The notes: generated by a model from the sequence alone, not told the origin. Positions 36,423-49,159 are shown, numbered from the stretch's first letter. The stretch is DNA of 64,000 nt from Pegoplata infirma (GCA_963921195.1 OY992539.1:41372299-41436298), one strand, 5' to 3'. Program-made: numbers and translations.

Positions 36423-37339
36423 CAGGGTGTTTCAAGTTCGAGTTTCTTTTTCAAATGCAAAGTAAACACACATTTGTAAAGGAAATTCATTATCTGTTTT
36501 TTAATATATATAGTAGAGATTCTACCATTTACGAATAATAAATAATATCTGACAAATGTCACCCGTGTGTACACTGACACACGTCTATTCTTTTAGCGAA
36601 ATTTTCGATGACATTTTTACCGTCAACGGATTACGATATTGTGACATGTTGACAACTTTTTCTTTGCCTGTTGATGATGATATCGAATTGACGATATGTG
36701 GTTTCAACAAGATGGTGCTCCATGCCATACAGCTAACGAAACAATAAATTTATTGCGAGAGGAATTCCCGTAAAAAATGATGTCACGAAGATCGGAAGCA
36801 ATTTGGGCGCCAATATCGCCACCATCAACGGATTGCGGTATCGTGACGTGCTGACAACTTTTTTTTGGCCTATTGTTGATGATATGGATATTGACGATAT
36901 GAGGTTTCATCAATATGGTGCGCCATGCCACACTGCCAACGAACCAATGTTTTTATTGCGAGCGAAATTCCCGGAAGAATAATTTCACTAATGTCTGAAG
37001 CAATTTGGTCGCCAATATCGCCAGATTTAACGCCTTTGGACTATTTTATTTGGAACCATCTGAAAGAGATTGTTTAAACATATGAACTAGAAACAATTGA
37101 AGTCTTGAAAGACAACATTCGGCGTGGAATTGCCGAGACAAAGCCAGAGTTATGCCAAAATGTCATCGAAAATTTAGCCACGTGTGTAAGTGTACACACG
37201 AGGCATTTGGAAGATATTATTTATTATTCATAAATGGTAGAACCTCTACTATATTTATTTATAAACAGATAATAAATTTTCTTTAAAAAACTGTGTTTAC
37301 TTTTCATTTGAAAAAGAAACTCGATTTTGAAACACCCTG
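36423..37339 (+). mobile_element. mariner-like element, deleted, ~165-bp TIRs
   Basis: CAGGGTGTTTCA...TGAAACACCCTG ends are flanked by TA (36421-36422 and 37340-37341), the Tc1/mariner target. The terminal inverted repeats are unusually long: about 165 bp (36423-36590 against about 37175-37339), with scattered mismatches. The 917-bp element retains only C-terminal transposase sequence, so it is non-autonomous. It sits directly beside the 3' end of a LINE relic at the edge of satellite C. Confidence 0.88.
36619..37233 (+). pseudogene. mariner transposase C-terminal half, internally duplicated
   Basis: A transposase of the DDE/D type would cut and paste the element at TA. Here two tandem 202-bp copies of one segment are seen (36619-36820 and 36821-37022). 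Each encodes VNGLRY..DMLTTFF, then WFQQDGAPCHTANE in copy 1 but FHQYGAPCHTANE in copy 2, so copy 2 has lost the second catalytic Asp. The period is not a multiple of three, which shifts the frame, and copy 1 has another small deletion near 36690. After copy 2 the frame reads SPDLTPLDYFIWNHLKEIV, which contains the third catalytic Asp. It then meets a stop and continues with ALKDNIRR-like residues and a C-terminus RHLEDIIYYS. The N-terminal helix-turn-helix domains and first Asp are absent. It is not functional. Confidence 0.85.
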
Positions 37340-37414
37340 TATGTCCTTTATTTATTTAAATATTAATAGAAATAGAAATACATATCGATTTTAAATTAAT
37401 ACTTAAATAAAAGT

Positions 37415-37540
37415 TCAAAGTGAACATAGCGCGTCAACAAATTCTCTCCATCTTTCTCTATCTCTGGCAATCGCTTTAGCTTGATTCCATGATACTCGAG
37501 CAAGTTCAGGTAGCGTTCGTTTAAAGAAGTAAAACTGAAT
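37415..37540 (-). pseudogene. LINE reverse-transcriptase ORF, C-terminal tail
   Basis: The reverse strand from about 37540 to the stop at 37415-37417 reads ...FKRTLPELARVS then WNQAKAIARDRERWREF then VDALCSL-stop. The pattern W..AK..A.DR..WR.FV.ALC at the extreme C-terminus is typical of several insect non-LTR retrotransposon polymerases. I cannot assign the clade. The stretch after the stop (toward 37342) would be the 3' untranslated region, which is cut off by the mariner insertion. No RT motifs (such as YxDD) are present, because only about 40 codons survive upstream of the stop. It marks an old 5'-truncated insertion. Confidence 0.6.
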
Positions 37541-37544
37541 TTTG

Positions 37545-38480
37545 TGACTTTTTTAAAATAAATTTTCGTTATTTGGAGTTTTATTTGTCATTCAGTAACA
37601 AATATTTGAAGTACGTTTATTCTAGCTCGAGGTCATATTTCTTTACCAATTACACCACGATATTCTTAAAGAAAAATTTTCCAGAAAATTATTTTTCTGT
37701 TTTAATTTTTGGTAATTTTTGGTAATTTTTGCAAATATTTAAATATCTCATGAAGTGGCAACACTTTAATAGAAGAAAGAAGAAATTAATTTCTAATGAC
37801 TTGAATTTGTTTTGTTTATTCATAACAAGTTTTGTTTTTCCAATTCATATTTTTTTCTTTTGTGTAAGATTTATGAATTATTAAAAAAATTAAAGCAAAT
37901 TTCAATTATTTAAATTGTTTGTATTTGTTTTAAATTGTCTCTGTTTTTTTTTTTACATTAAACAAAAAGTTTACTTTCATATTTAATTGAGATGAAAATT
38001 TGGTATTTGGTAGAATTGACCTAGTTCTGTTTTTCAAGAATCCTTGATTATTTTATTTAAAATTAAATTTAAATTAAGAAAATTACTTTTTATTTAGAAA
38101 TATAAATGAAGGCAACTAATAGTAATTGGAAACTATATATTCATCAAGTTAGAATTTAAATCATTGTAACAATACCAATAACAATGACCAGTCAGTTTAA
38201 TGAAAAATTTAGGTAAAATTTTTGTTATGACATTCGAAAAAATATTTTTAATTCCCATTATTAGTACATTTTTCCATTACCGTATAGTGGCATTTTATAA
38301 TAATTGACTAATGAGAAAATAATACGATTTGACGGTTATCACATAACTTCATTACTCCATGACTTTTTGAATAATTCTTTAAGTTTTTCTAATAATTTCC
38401 TGAGTATTTATAGTTTTTCTGAATTTTCCGGTAGTCTTAGAATTGTATTTCTTAGTTAAATAAATTTTTATAAAGTAACT
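37545..38480. other. AT-rich island, no gene seen
   Basis: Unremarkable AT-rich sequence between the LINE tail and satellite C. There is a short triplication of GGTAATTTTT near 37710-37730. No other feature is supported. Confidence 0.45.
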
Positions 38481-38482
38481 TA

Positions 38483-41400
38483 ATAAAACTTTTTTAAGTA
38501 ACGAAATAGTACTTTTTTATAAAAAGTACCAAAATAGTCTATTTTTATAAAATGTCCAAATATAGTACTTTTTTATAAAGCAAATAGTACTTTTTTTTTT
38601 TTTTATAAATGTACAAAATTAATAAAAAGATTTGTTTTATTACTTTGGTACTTTTTGATTAAAAAAGAATTATCGGTAAGTTTTTCTGAATTTTCCCATA
38701 ATCTTCGAATTTTCTGAATTTTATTTTTTAGTAAAATTTTTATAAAATAACTAAATAAAACTTTTTTTATAAAAAGCACTTAAATAGTACCTTTTATAAA
38801 AATAAAAAATTCTTAAATAGTACTTTTTATAAAAGTACTTAAATAGTACTTTTTATAAAAGTACTTAAATAGTACTTTTTATAAAAATAAAATGTACTTA
38901 TATAGTACTTTTTATAAAAAGTAACGAAATAGTACTTTTTTATAAAAATTAACGAAATAGTAGTTTTTTATAAAATGTCCATAAATAGTACTTTTTTGTA
39001 AAATGTACTAAATTAATAAAAAGATTTGTTTTAGTACTTTGGTACTTTTTGATTAAAAAGAATTCGGTACTTTTTTAAAAAGGAACTTTAAAAAAATGGT
39101 ACATTTTATGAAAAAGTACAATTTTTGGTAATTTAATAAAAAATTACTTATTTGGTACTTTTAAAAGTACTGTAATGGCACTTTAGTATGTAAGTAGTAT
39201 GTAAGTACGAAAATAGTACTTTGGTCTTTTGTAAATATTTATAAATTTTTATAAAGTAACTAAATAACACTTTTTATTAAAAAAACTTAAATAGTACTTT
39301 TTATAAAAATAAAAATTACTTAAATAATACTTTTTATAAAAAGTAACGAAATAGTACTTTTTTTTATAAAAATTTAAAAAATAGTAGTTTTTATAAAATG
39401 TCCAAAAACTGAACATTTTTATAAAGAACTAAAATAGTACTTTTTGTAAAATGTACTAAATTAATAAAAAGATTTGGTTTAGTACCTTGGTACTTTTTGA
39501 TTAAAAAGGAATATTTCGGTACTTTTATAAAAACAAACTTTAAAAAAGAAATTAGTGCATTTTATGAAAAAGTAAAATTTTTAGAAATTTAATAAAAAAA
39601 TTACTAATTTTGTACTTATAAAAGAACTGCAATGGCACTTTATTATGTAAGTACCAAAATAGTACTTTAATTTTTTTTTTGTAAATTTTTATAAAGTAAC
39701 TGAATAAAACTTTTTTTTTAAAAAGTACTTAAATAGTACCTTTTATTAAAATAAAAAGTACTTAAATAGTACTTTTTATAAAATATTAAGAAATAGTGCT
39801 TTTTTATAAAAAGTAACGAAAAGAATTTTTTTTTATAAAAATTAAAGAAATAGTATTTTTTTTTTTTAAATGTCCAAAAATAGTACTTTTTTATTAAGTA
39901 CCAAAATAGTACTTTTTTTTCAAATGTACTAAATTAATAAAAATATTTGTTTTTTTAGCACTTTAGTACTTTTTTTATGAAAAATGAATATTTCTGTAAT
40001 TTATAAAAGGGAACTTAAAAAAATTGGTACATTTTATGAAAAAGTACAATTTTGGAAATTTAATAAAGATATACATTTTGGTACTTTTAAAAGTACTGCA
40101 ATGGCACTTTATTATGTAAGTACCAAAATAGTACTTTGGTTTTTTTGTAAATTTTTATAAAGTAACTAAATAAAACTTTTTTATAAAAAGTACTTAAATA
40201 GTACCTTTTATTAAAATAAAAAGTACTTAAATAGTACTTTTTATAAAATGTTAAGAAATAGTGCTTTTTTATAAAAAGTAACGAAAAGAAGTTTTTTTTA
40301 TAAAAATTAAAGAAATAGTAGTTTTTTTATAAAATGTCCAAAAATAGTACTTTTTTATTAAGTACCAAAATAGTACTTTTTTTGTCAAATGTACTAAATT
40401 AATAAAAATATTTGTTTTTTTAGTACTTTAGTACTTTTTTATGAAAAATTTATTTTTCGGTACTTTTATAAAGGGAACTTAAAAAAAATTGGTACATTTT
40501 ATGAAAAAGTACAATTTTGTAAATTTAATAAAGATATACATTTTTGGTACATTTAGAAGTACTGTAATGGCACTTTATTATGTAAGTACCAAAATAGTAC
40601 TTTGTTTTTTTTTTGTAAATTTTTATAAAGTAACTAAATAAAACTTTTTTATAAAAAGTACTTAAATAGTTCCTTTTATTAAAATAAAAAGTACTTAAAT
40701 AGTACTTTTTATAAAATGTTAAGAAAAAGAGCTTTTTTATAAAAAGTAACGAAAAGAAGTTTTTTTATAAAAATTAAAGAAATAGTAGTTTTTTTATAAA
40801 ATGTCCAAAAATAGTACTCTTATAAAACAGCTTTTTTATAAAAAGTAACAAAAAGAAGTTTTTTTATGAAAATTAAAGAAATAGTAGTTTTTTTATAAAA
40901 TGTCCAAAAATAGTACTTTTTTATTAAGTACCGAAATAGTACTTTTTTTGTAAAATGTACTAAATCAATAAAAATATTTGTTTTTTTAGTACTTTAGTAC
41001 TTTTTTATGTAAAATGAATATTTCGGTACTTTTATAAAAGGGAACTAAAAAAAAATTGGTACATTTTATGAAAAAGTTCAATTTTGGAAATTTAATAAAA
41101 ATATACATTTTTGGTACATTTAAAAGTACTGTAATGGCACTTTATTATGTAAGTACCAAAATAGTACTTTGGTTTTTTTTTGTAAATTTTTATAAAGTAA
41201 CTAAATAAAACTTTTTTTATAAAAAGTACTTAAATAGTACTTTTTATATGCCAAAAAATAGTACTTTTTTATAAAAAGCAACGAAAAAGTATTTTATAAA
41301 ATCTCAAAAAATTGTACTTTTTTATAAAATACTAAAATAGTACTTTTTTGTAAAATGTACTAAATTAATAAAAAAAATTTGTTTAAGTACTTTGGTACTT

Positions 41401-41633
41401 TTTGATTAAAGAGGAATATTTTGGTACTTTTATAAAAAAAGTTTAAAAAAAAAATTGGTGCATTTTATGAAAAAGTACAATTTTGGTAATTTAATAAAAA
41501 ATTACTTATTTGGTACTTTTAAAGGTATTGTAATAGCACTTTATTATGTAAGTACCAAAATAGTACCTTTTTTTTTTGGAAATTTTTATAAAGTTTTATA
41601 AAGTAACTAAACTTTTTATAAAAATAAAAAGTA
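38483..41633. repeat. Satellite C array II, left part: ~465-bp higher-order repeat
   Basis: GTAC monomers are ordered into a higher-order unit. The landmark ATGGCACTTTATTATGTAAG falls at about 39175, 39632, 40101, 40567, 41134 and 41533, spacings of 457, 469, 466, 567 and 399. The 567-bp unit contains an extra ~100-bp internal duplication (around 40800-40905). Each unit also holds AAAATGTCCAAAAATAG and AAATTAATAAAAA words in fixed order. It is non-coding. Confidence 0.9.
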
Positions 41634-44131
41634 CCCAGCAAAACTTTGGTAATGGGTAGTGATTATATAACACATTACCAGGTAATGCATATAACTTATT
41701 TGTAGCATTATTTTATGATGTCTTACCAAACATTTGTTCCACAATGTATTATTTTCAAGTGAAAAATAATGCATTACTAATAATTTGCTACGTAATGCAT
41801 GATTATTGGAAAAAATGTATTTCATATTTGTTATTTCTAAACATTAAATCATGGACGACTTATATTTGGTTACATTATGTATTATTTGAAAGTTTGAAAT
41901 AATGTATTATTTATAATTGGATGCATAATGCATTACAATAACATAAAAAATAATTATTTTATAAAAAAAATCCATAAGTTTAAACTAGAGATGGGCTCAC
42001 GACAGGAAATTTCTAACGACACACACTCACGAGCATATTTTATCTACTTGCACTCACTTACAATCACGTGAGTAAATTTAATACAAAATTACTTTTTCAC
42101 TACTCGTAACACCTTATATATTACGTTCTGGTATGCTATATTATATACCTTACTCGTAACCTATAAAATATCATATATTTTACACCTTACTCGTATTCTT
42201 CGTTATAAATTTATGACTTATTTTATACCTTACTGGTATTCTTTGTGATAATGTATATGCATTACTTTGAGTCTCATCGCCTCACATTGGGTTCAATGGT
42301 ACCTAAAATGGCGATTAATTCAGATAAGCAGTATTTTTAGAATATTATATTTTTTTATTAATGAACTAATATAAACACGTAAAAATACACATTTTGGAAA
42401 AAAAAAATTTGGAAAAATTTTTTTTTTTAACCTGTTAGACGTTTTTTTGTTTTTCGGAAAAAAGGGTTATAGTTCACAATTTTTGCTGTAACTTTGGAAT
42501 GAAAAGCGATAAATTAATAAAAAAAAATGGAAATTAAAGTGTACATAATGTGCTATCAAAGTAATCAAAGAAAGAACGCATAATATGTATTTATATTATT
42601 TTAAATTTTATTTAAAATCCAATTTTTGTTTTTCACAAAATCTCATAAATGTACAAATTTATTTGAAAAAAGTGATTTATGAGAATATTATAGTTTTTTA
42701 TTAACGAATTATCATAAATACATAAAAACACAGCATTTTAGAAAAAAAAATTTAACAAAAAATTTTTTTTTTAAATCTTTTAGTCGTTTTTTATGTTTTT
42801 GGAAAAAAAAACGAAACCCTTCAACATGTAATAAAGCTACAAAAAACAACTGGAGGGGACGTTTTATTGGCTTAGGGGGGAGGGTTTACCGGGGGAGACT
42901 ATGGGGGACACCTTCCCCTCGCGATAAACGTTGCCAAAAAAATAGATGTCATTTTTTGCACCTAATTAATAAAAATTTGTCATTATTTAAATTATTTTTT
43001 CTATACACGCCCACAAAAAGGGGCGGACCGAAAAAATTCGCTTTCCTGATCCCCCTTGGTTCAAATTCAGGTCGATGAACTTCATATGGCATTAAAATGT
43101 TTCATTTATTGAACAAATATACAAATAAAACTTGTAAAAAAAATATTTTTCTGGGGTAGTTTTAGTTCTTCAAGGGGGAGATTTTTCCCCCCTGGTCCGA
43201 TTTTGCTCGTTCAAGAACTTAACCAGTCTATGACCATTATACATATTTGTGACAAACTTCAGGATTCTAGCACTTGTTTTATGTACTTTATGGTGTGCTC
43301 AACAGCAGACGGACGGACGGACACACTGTTAGTCACAGAATGTCTTAGAATCGATCAGTGATCAATAATATACGCTTTATGGGGTCCTAGACCCATATTT
43401 CGATGCGTTACACACGGAATGACAAAGTGAGTGTAAGCCCATACCGTAGTTGAAGGGTATAAACACACATATAATGGTCTTGTTTAATAAACGATACCCA
43501 GACTTTTTACACAAAAACGGGAATAAAAAAAAAGGGCCGGGCATTGTCTGTACTTTTTTTTCTTTAAAAAAAAAACTGATATCCTATACTTTTTTGAAAT
43601 CCACAAAACTAAATCCAACTATTACTAACTTAATATGTGTGGCCCATTAAATGGGGAAAATATCCCAATTTCGGGTCCTTTTTAAAAAAATTATTAAAAA
43701 TGTTAAGACCCAATTTTTATAAACAAAAAAAATTTTGCAATTTAGTTTAATACCTGTTGTTTAAGATTCCATTATAAAAGATTTTCTTTTAAAAGATTTA
43801 ATACTACTAATAATCGCTTGAATTGTAAAAAATTTAATTTTTTTTACTTTTTTCAGAGACTGCAATAATTTGCTAACTTTGACAGCTCACCGAAAAAAAA
43901 GTAAACAACTTAGTTTATTGATTTTGATATCTAGCCTTGCAGAATTTTATCTACTTTTACCCCATACCAAAACTTATAACAAAAACTTCATTTATAAATT
44001 TCAATTAATCGCCACTTTGCCATCATTTGAACCCAATGTGCGCCTGTTAAAATCATCAATGCTGCAATGTATAAAATAAGAGATCCTATACCTTATTTTA
44101 TACCTTATTTGGTAATCTAAGTTTTGCTGGG
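41634..44131. mobile_element. 2.5-kb CCCAG-ended TIR element, TA target
   Basis: CCCAGCAAAACTT at the left and its complement at the right are flanked by TA (41632-41633 and 44132-44133). It splits the satellite C higher-order array. The ends match the element at 3129-4454, including subterminal GGTAAT words. The left kilobase repeats TAATGCATTA / AATAATGTATTA palindromes. A ~340-bp direct duplication lies at about 42345-42840. A HINE-like repeat is nested at 42851-43462. An open frame at 43870-44079 (+, 69 aa) and one at 43450-43650 (+) have no motif I recognise, so no transposase is identified. Confidence 0.75.
42851..43462 (-). mobile_element. HINE-like repeat nested in the CCCAG element
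   Basis: Reverse orientation: the TTGAAGGGTATAAA end is at 43451-43462, with CATTCCG-type core (43418-43425), a GGAC tract near 43312-43322, and a G-rich segment at 42852-42910 comprising seven runs of 4 to 6 G. The 3' TTCGGC hairpin end is missing. It contains GCCCACAAAAAGGGGCGGACC, as in the copies at 19.3 and 21.7 kb. Confidence 0.6.
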
Positions 44132-47100
44132 TACTTCAATAGTACTTTTTATTAAAAGTAACGAAATATTACTTTTTTTTTATAAAAATTAACGAAAAAT
44201 TAGTTTTTTATAAAATGTCCAAAAACTGTATTTTTTTTTTTTAAAAAGAACCAAAATAGTACTTTTTTGTAAAATGTACTAAATTAATCATTAATTAATG
44301 TTTCGGTACTTTTTGATTAAAAAGGAATATTTCGGTACTTTTATGAAAACAAACTTTAAAAAATGAATTAGTGCATTTTATGAAAAAGTAAGAGAAATTT
44401 TTGGAAATTTAGTAAAAAAATTACTAATTTGGTACTTTTAAAAGTACTGCAATGGCACTTTATTATGCAAGGACCAAAATAATACTACTACTTTGTTTTT
44501 TTTTTTGTAAATTTTTATAAAGTAACTAAATAAAACTTTTTTTAAAAAAGTACTTAAAGAGTACCTTTTATTAAAATAAAAAGTACTTAAATAGTAGTTT
44601 TTATAAAATGTTAAGAAATAGTACTTTTTTTTTTAAAAAAGTAACGAAAAGAAGTTTTTTTTATAAAAATTAAAGAAGTAGTAGTTTTTTTATAAAATGT
44701 CCAAAAATAGTACTTTTTTATTAAGTACCAAAATAGTACTTTTTTTGTCAAATGTACTAAATTAATAAAAATATTTGTTTTTTTAGTACTTTAGTACTTT
44801 TTTATGAAAAAATTATTTTTCGGTACTTTTATAAAGGGAACTTAAAAAAAATTGGTACATTTTATGAAAAAGTACAATTTTGAAAATTTTATAAAGATAT
44901 ACATTTTTTGTACATTTAAAAGTACACTAATGGCACTTTATTATGTAAGTACCAAAATAGTACTTTGTTTTTTTTTTTTTGTAAAGTAACTTTTTTTGTA
45001 AAGTTATAAAGTAACTAAATAAAACTTTTTTATAAAAAGTACTTAAATAGTACTTTTTATAAAAATAAAAAGTTCTTAAATAGTACTTTTTATTAAAAGT
45101 AACGAAATATTACTTTTTTTTATAAAAATTAACGAAAAAGTAGTTTTTTATAAAATGTCCAAAAACTGTATTTTTTTTTTTTTAAAAAGAACCAAAATAG
45201 TACTTTTTTGTAAAATGTACTAAATTAATCATTAAATTATGTTTCAGTACTTTTTGATTAAAAAGAAATTTTTCGGTACTTTTATAAAAACAAACTTAAA
45301 AAAAGAAATTAGTGCATTTTATGAAAAAGTAAAATTTTTAGAAATTTAATGAAAAAATTACTAATTTGGTACTTTTAAAAGAACTGCAATGGCACTTTAT
45401 TATGTAAGTACCAAAATAGTACTTTGGTTTTTTTTGTTTGTAAATTTTTATAATGTAACTGAATAAAACTTTTTTTAAAAAGTACTTAAATAGTACCTTT
45501 TTTAAAATAAACAGTACTTAAATAGTACTTTTTATAAAATGTTAAGAAAAAGTGCTTTTTTATAAAAAGGAACGAAAAGAAGTTTTTTTTTTATAAAAAT
45601 TAAAGAAATAGTAGTTTTTTTATAATATGTCCAAAAATAGTACTTTTTTATTGAGTACCAAAATAGTACTTTTTTTTGTCAAATGTACTAAATTAATAAA
45701 AAATATTTGTTTTTTAGTACTTTTTTATGAAAAATGAATATTTCGGTACTTTTATAAAAGGGAACTTAAAAAAAATTGGTACATTTATGAAAAAGTACAA
45801 TTTTGGTAATTTAATAAAAATATAAATTTGTTGGTACATTTAACAGTACTGTAATGGCACTTTATTATGTACTTAAGTACCAAAATAGTACTTTGTTTTT
45901 TTTTTTTTGTAAATTTTTATAAAGTAACTAAATAAAACATTTTTTTTAAAAAGTACTTAAATAGTACCTTTTATTAAAATAAGAAGTACTTAAATAGTAC
46001 TTTTTATAAAATGTTAAGAAAAAGTGTTTTTTTATAAAAAGTAACGAAAAGAAGTTTTTTTATAAAAATTAAAGAAATAGTAGTTTTTTTTTTTAAATGT
46101 CAAAAACTGAACTTTTTTATAAGGAACTAAAATAGTACTTTTTGTAAAATGTACTAAATTAATAAAAAGATTTGTTTTAGTACTTTGGTACTTTTTGATT
46201 AAAAAGGAATATTTCGGTACTTTTATAAAAGGGAACTTAAAAAAAATTGGTACATTTTATGAAAAAGTACAATTTTTGTAATTTAATAAAAATATACATT
46301 TTTGGTACATTTAAAAGTACTGTACACTTTATTATGTACCAAATAAGTACTTTGGTTTTTTTTTGTAATTTTTTATTAAAAGTACTTAAATTGTACTTTT
46401 TATATGCCAAAAAATGGTACTTTTTTAAAAAAAGTAACGAAAAAGTATTTTTTTATAAAATCTCAAAAAATAGTACTTTTTTATAAAGTACCAAAATAGT
46501 ACTTCTTTGTAAAATGTACTAAGTTAATAAAAAGATTTGTTTTAGTACTTTTTGATTAAAGAGAAATATTTTGTACTTTTATAAAAAAGTTTAAAAAAGA
46601 AATTGGTGCATTTTATGAAAAAGTACAATTTTGGTAATTTAATAAAAAAATACTTATTTGGTACTTTTAAAAGTATTGTAATAGCACTTTATTATGTAAG
46701 TACCAAAATAGTACCTTGTATTTTTTGTAAATTTTTATAAATTTTTATAAAGTAACTAAATAAAACTTTTTTATAAAAAGTACTTTTTATAAAAAGTAAC
46801 GAAATAGTACTTTTTTATAAAAATTAAAGAAATTTTAGTTTTTCATAAAAATTAACGTAATAGTTTTTTTGTAAAATGTCCAAAAAATAGTACTTTTTTT
46901 ATAAAGAACCAAAATTGTACTTTTTTGCAAAATGTACTAAATAAGTAAAAAGATTTGTTTTAGTACTTTGGTACTTTTTTAGAAAAAAATAATATTTCGG
47001 TACTTTTATAAAAAAGAACTTAAAAAAAAAAAAAATATAAATTTTATGAAAAAGTACAATTTTTGGAAATTTAGTAAAAAAATACTTATTTGGTGCTTTT

Positions 47101-47200
47101 AAAAGAACTGTATTTCACTTTATTGTATATTTATGTTCCAAAATAGTAGTTTGGTATTGTTTTTTTTTGGTAAAAAGTACCAAAAAATGTACTTTTTTAT
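44132..47200. repeat. Satellite C array II, right part: ~465-bp higher-order repeat
   Basis: Continuation of the same array after the insertion. The ATGGCACTTTATTATG landmark lies at 44452, 44930, 45389, 45854, about 46321 and 46681 (spacings about 478, 459, 465, 467 and 360). Monomer order is the same as on the left side, so the two parts were one array of at least 11 units before the element inserted. Confidence 0.9.
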
Positions 47201-47362
47201 AAAATGCACCAAAATAGTACTTTTTTGTAACGGAACCCACCCAGACAGAAACTGCCAACCGTACAAAAAAAAAGTCCCGGTAAATCATTTTATTTTTTTG
47301 TGTTAAAAGTATTATGAAATTAAAATTCGAAAACGTGTTTTGCGAACGCTTTTTTATTGGTG

Positions 47363-47590
47363 ACCGTGTGTAGCCCAACGAAATATCGGTCTAGGACCCC
47401 CTTAATGCCATATATTTTTGATCAGTGATCGATTCAATGTTCACCTGGAAAACACAGTGCAGAGTAAAAAAGTTAAGTTTGACATTATAAGTTCGTCATA
47501 GGATGGTTTAGTTCGTTAATGGAAAAAATTGGACCAGGGGGAAAATTTTATCTCTTAAAGAACTAAATCATACGAAAAGTACAAAAAAGT
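47363..47590 (+). mobile_element. HINE-like repeat, fragment
   Basis: Only the middle is left: CGAAATATCGGTCTAGGACC, GATCAGTGATCGATTC, CACAGTGCAGAGTAAAA and GGACCAGGGGGAAAA. Both ends and the microsatellite are missing. Confidence 0.55.
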
Positions 47591-48345
47591 AATGCATTTT
47601 TTGTTCCTTGTTCATTAAAAAATATTATCCTAAAAAATGTTGCATACTTTTAGGCTGCTTATCAAAATCAAAACACCATCATTGTAGCTATTATTCAAGC
47701 ATTATTAGTTTGCCAAATGGCATAAATCATTCCTTGTTTGTATTTTTACAGATTTAATTTCACTTAATTTATTTCTCAGTGTATATATTGCAATATACTC
47801 GTATAAGAATAAATTTAGGGTATTTTTAACTATATTTGCATTGCTTTGTTCGACCTAAAATTTCTAATAAATCAATGTCATTGTTAGTGCACAAAGCCAA
47901 ATAATAACAACAAAAAATCCAGTAAAAAAAAAATAGTATTCAAATTTATTCTTTCAAGCATCAATATATAGAAACAAATTTGGAAAATGACAAAAAATAT
48001 ATAAACAACTTGATATGTATGAAGTACATAAAAATAAAAAAAAATATATATATTTCAACAGTGCTCTGATTTAATGGATATTTTAATGAACAAAAAAGTT
48101 TATTTGCTAATACAAAAAAAAACAGAATTCTCTAACAACTTGTTGAAATGACAATAAATTTTGTTTTTATACTGATTTTTTTTTAACATAAAATTTACTG
48201 AAATAAAATGTGAATTGAATTTTGGTAACATCAAAAAAAAAGATGTACTAAAAGAATATAAAAAGATTTATGATTTCCTTATTATGCTAAAGGAATATTT
48301 TATAAAAATCGAATTTGAATGAGAAAATATGCTCAATTTTTTTAT
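47591..48345. other. AT-rich island, no gene seen
   Basis: Plain AT-rich DNA between two repeat blocks. No feature can be supported. Confidence 0.45.
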
Positions 48346-48349
48346 GCCC

Positions 48350-48955
48350 AAAACATTTTTTTAGTACTTTTTTTTTTGAAAAGTAAATTTTTTATAAAAA
48401 GTATTTTTTTTTCTAAAAAGTAAATTTTGTTTAAAAAGAAAATTTTTTCGAAAAAAGTACTTTTTCCGAAAATGTACTTTTTTCCTAAAAAAAAAATACT
48501 ATAATTTCTTAAATAATACTTTTTATGAAAAAAGTATGTATATTTTTTTGGAAATAAGTACTTTTTCCTGAAAAAGTACGTTTTTTCTAAAGGTGCTATA
48601 GTTGTTGACCAAAAATGTACTACTTTTTCTAAAAAGTACTTATATCTATTTTTCCTAAAAAAGTACTATTTTTTCTAAAAAGTACTAGTTTTTTTTTTTT
48701 AAAGTAAAATTTTTTTAAAAAAGTACTTTTTAGGAAAAAAGTAGAATTTTTTCGAAATAAGTACTTTTTCCTGAAAAAGTAAGTTTTTTCTAAAGGTGCT
48801 TTAGTAGTTTACCAAAAAAGTAATACTTTTCTAAAAAAAAGTACTATTTTTTCTATAAAAGTAGTATTTTTTCTAAAAAGTACTATTTTTCTAAAAAAAA
48901 GTAATATTTTTGCTTAAAAAAGTATTTTATTTCTTTAAACAATTATTGAAAAAAA
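48350..48955. repeat. AGTACT/linker block, inverted relative to 14.8-15.8 kb
   Basis: Monomers of TTTTCTAAAAAGTACT. The module CTTTTTCCTGAAAAAGTA followed by TTTTTTCTAAAGGTGCT occurs twice (about 48560 and 48765, ~205 bp apart). It is the reverse complement of the module at about 15125 and 15605. Confidence 0.7.
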
Positions 48956-48959
48956 AAAA

Positions 48960-49155
48960 CATCTGAATGTGCTATGAGCCCATAACTGGCACACGGAACA
49001 TTGCAGATGTGACATGTGTCATACTAGGGCACATTTCAGATGTGACATGTGTCATACTAGGGCACAGGTGTCGTGTGGCATGCTATGACACACGTGACAC
49101 ATTTCAGATGTGCCAACATGTGCCCTGTGCCATTCATTACCCTGCGCATTGCCAA
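48960..49155. repeat. ACATGTG-rich short repeats
   Basis: CAGATGTGACATGTGTCATA occurs at 49003 and 49037 (34-bp period). A mirrored ATGACACACGTGACAC and further CAGATGTGCC follow. A related fragment lies at about 15790-15830. It may be the end of an unnamed element. Confidence 0.55.
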
Positions 49156-49159
49156 AAAA

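Noticed and set aside
36704..36931. 75-codon reverse frame
   Set aside because: Antisense shadow of the mariner transposase relic (QQDGAPCHTA region on the plus strand).
43870..44079. 69-codon frame near the right end of the 2.5-kb element
   Set aside because: Hydrophobic/lysine-rich with no motif. Length is within chance for this composition.
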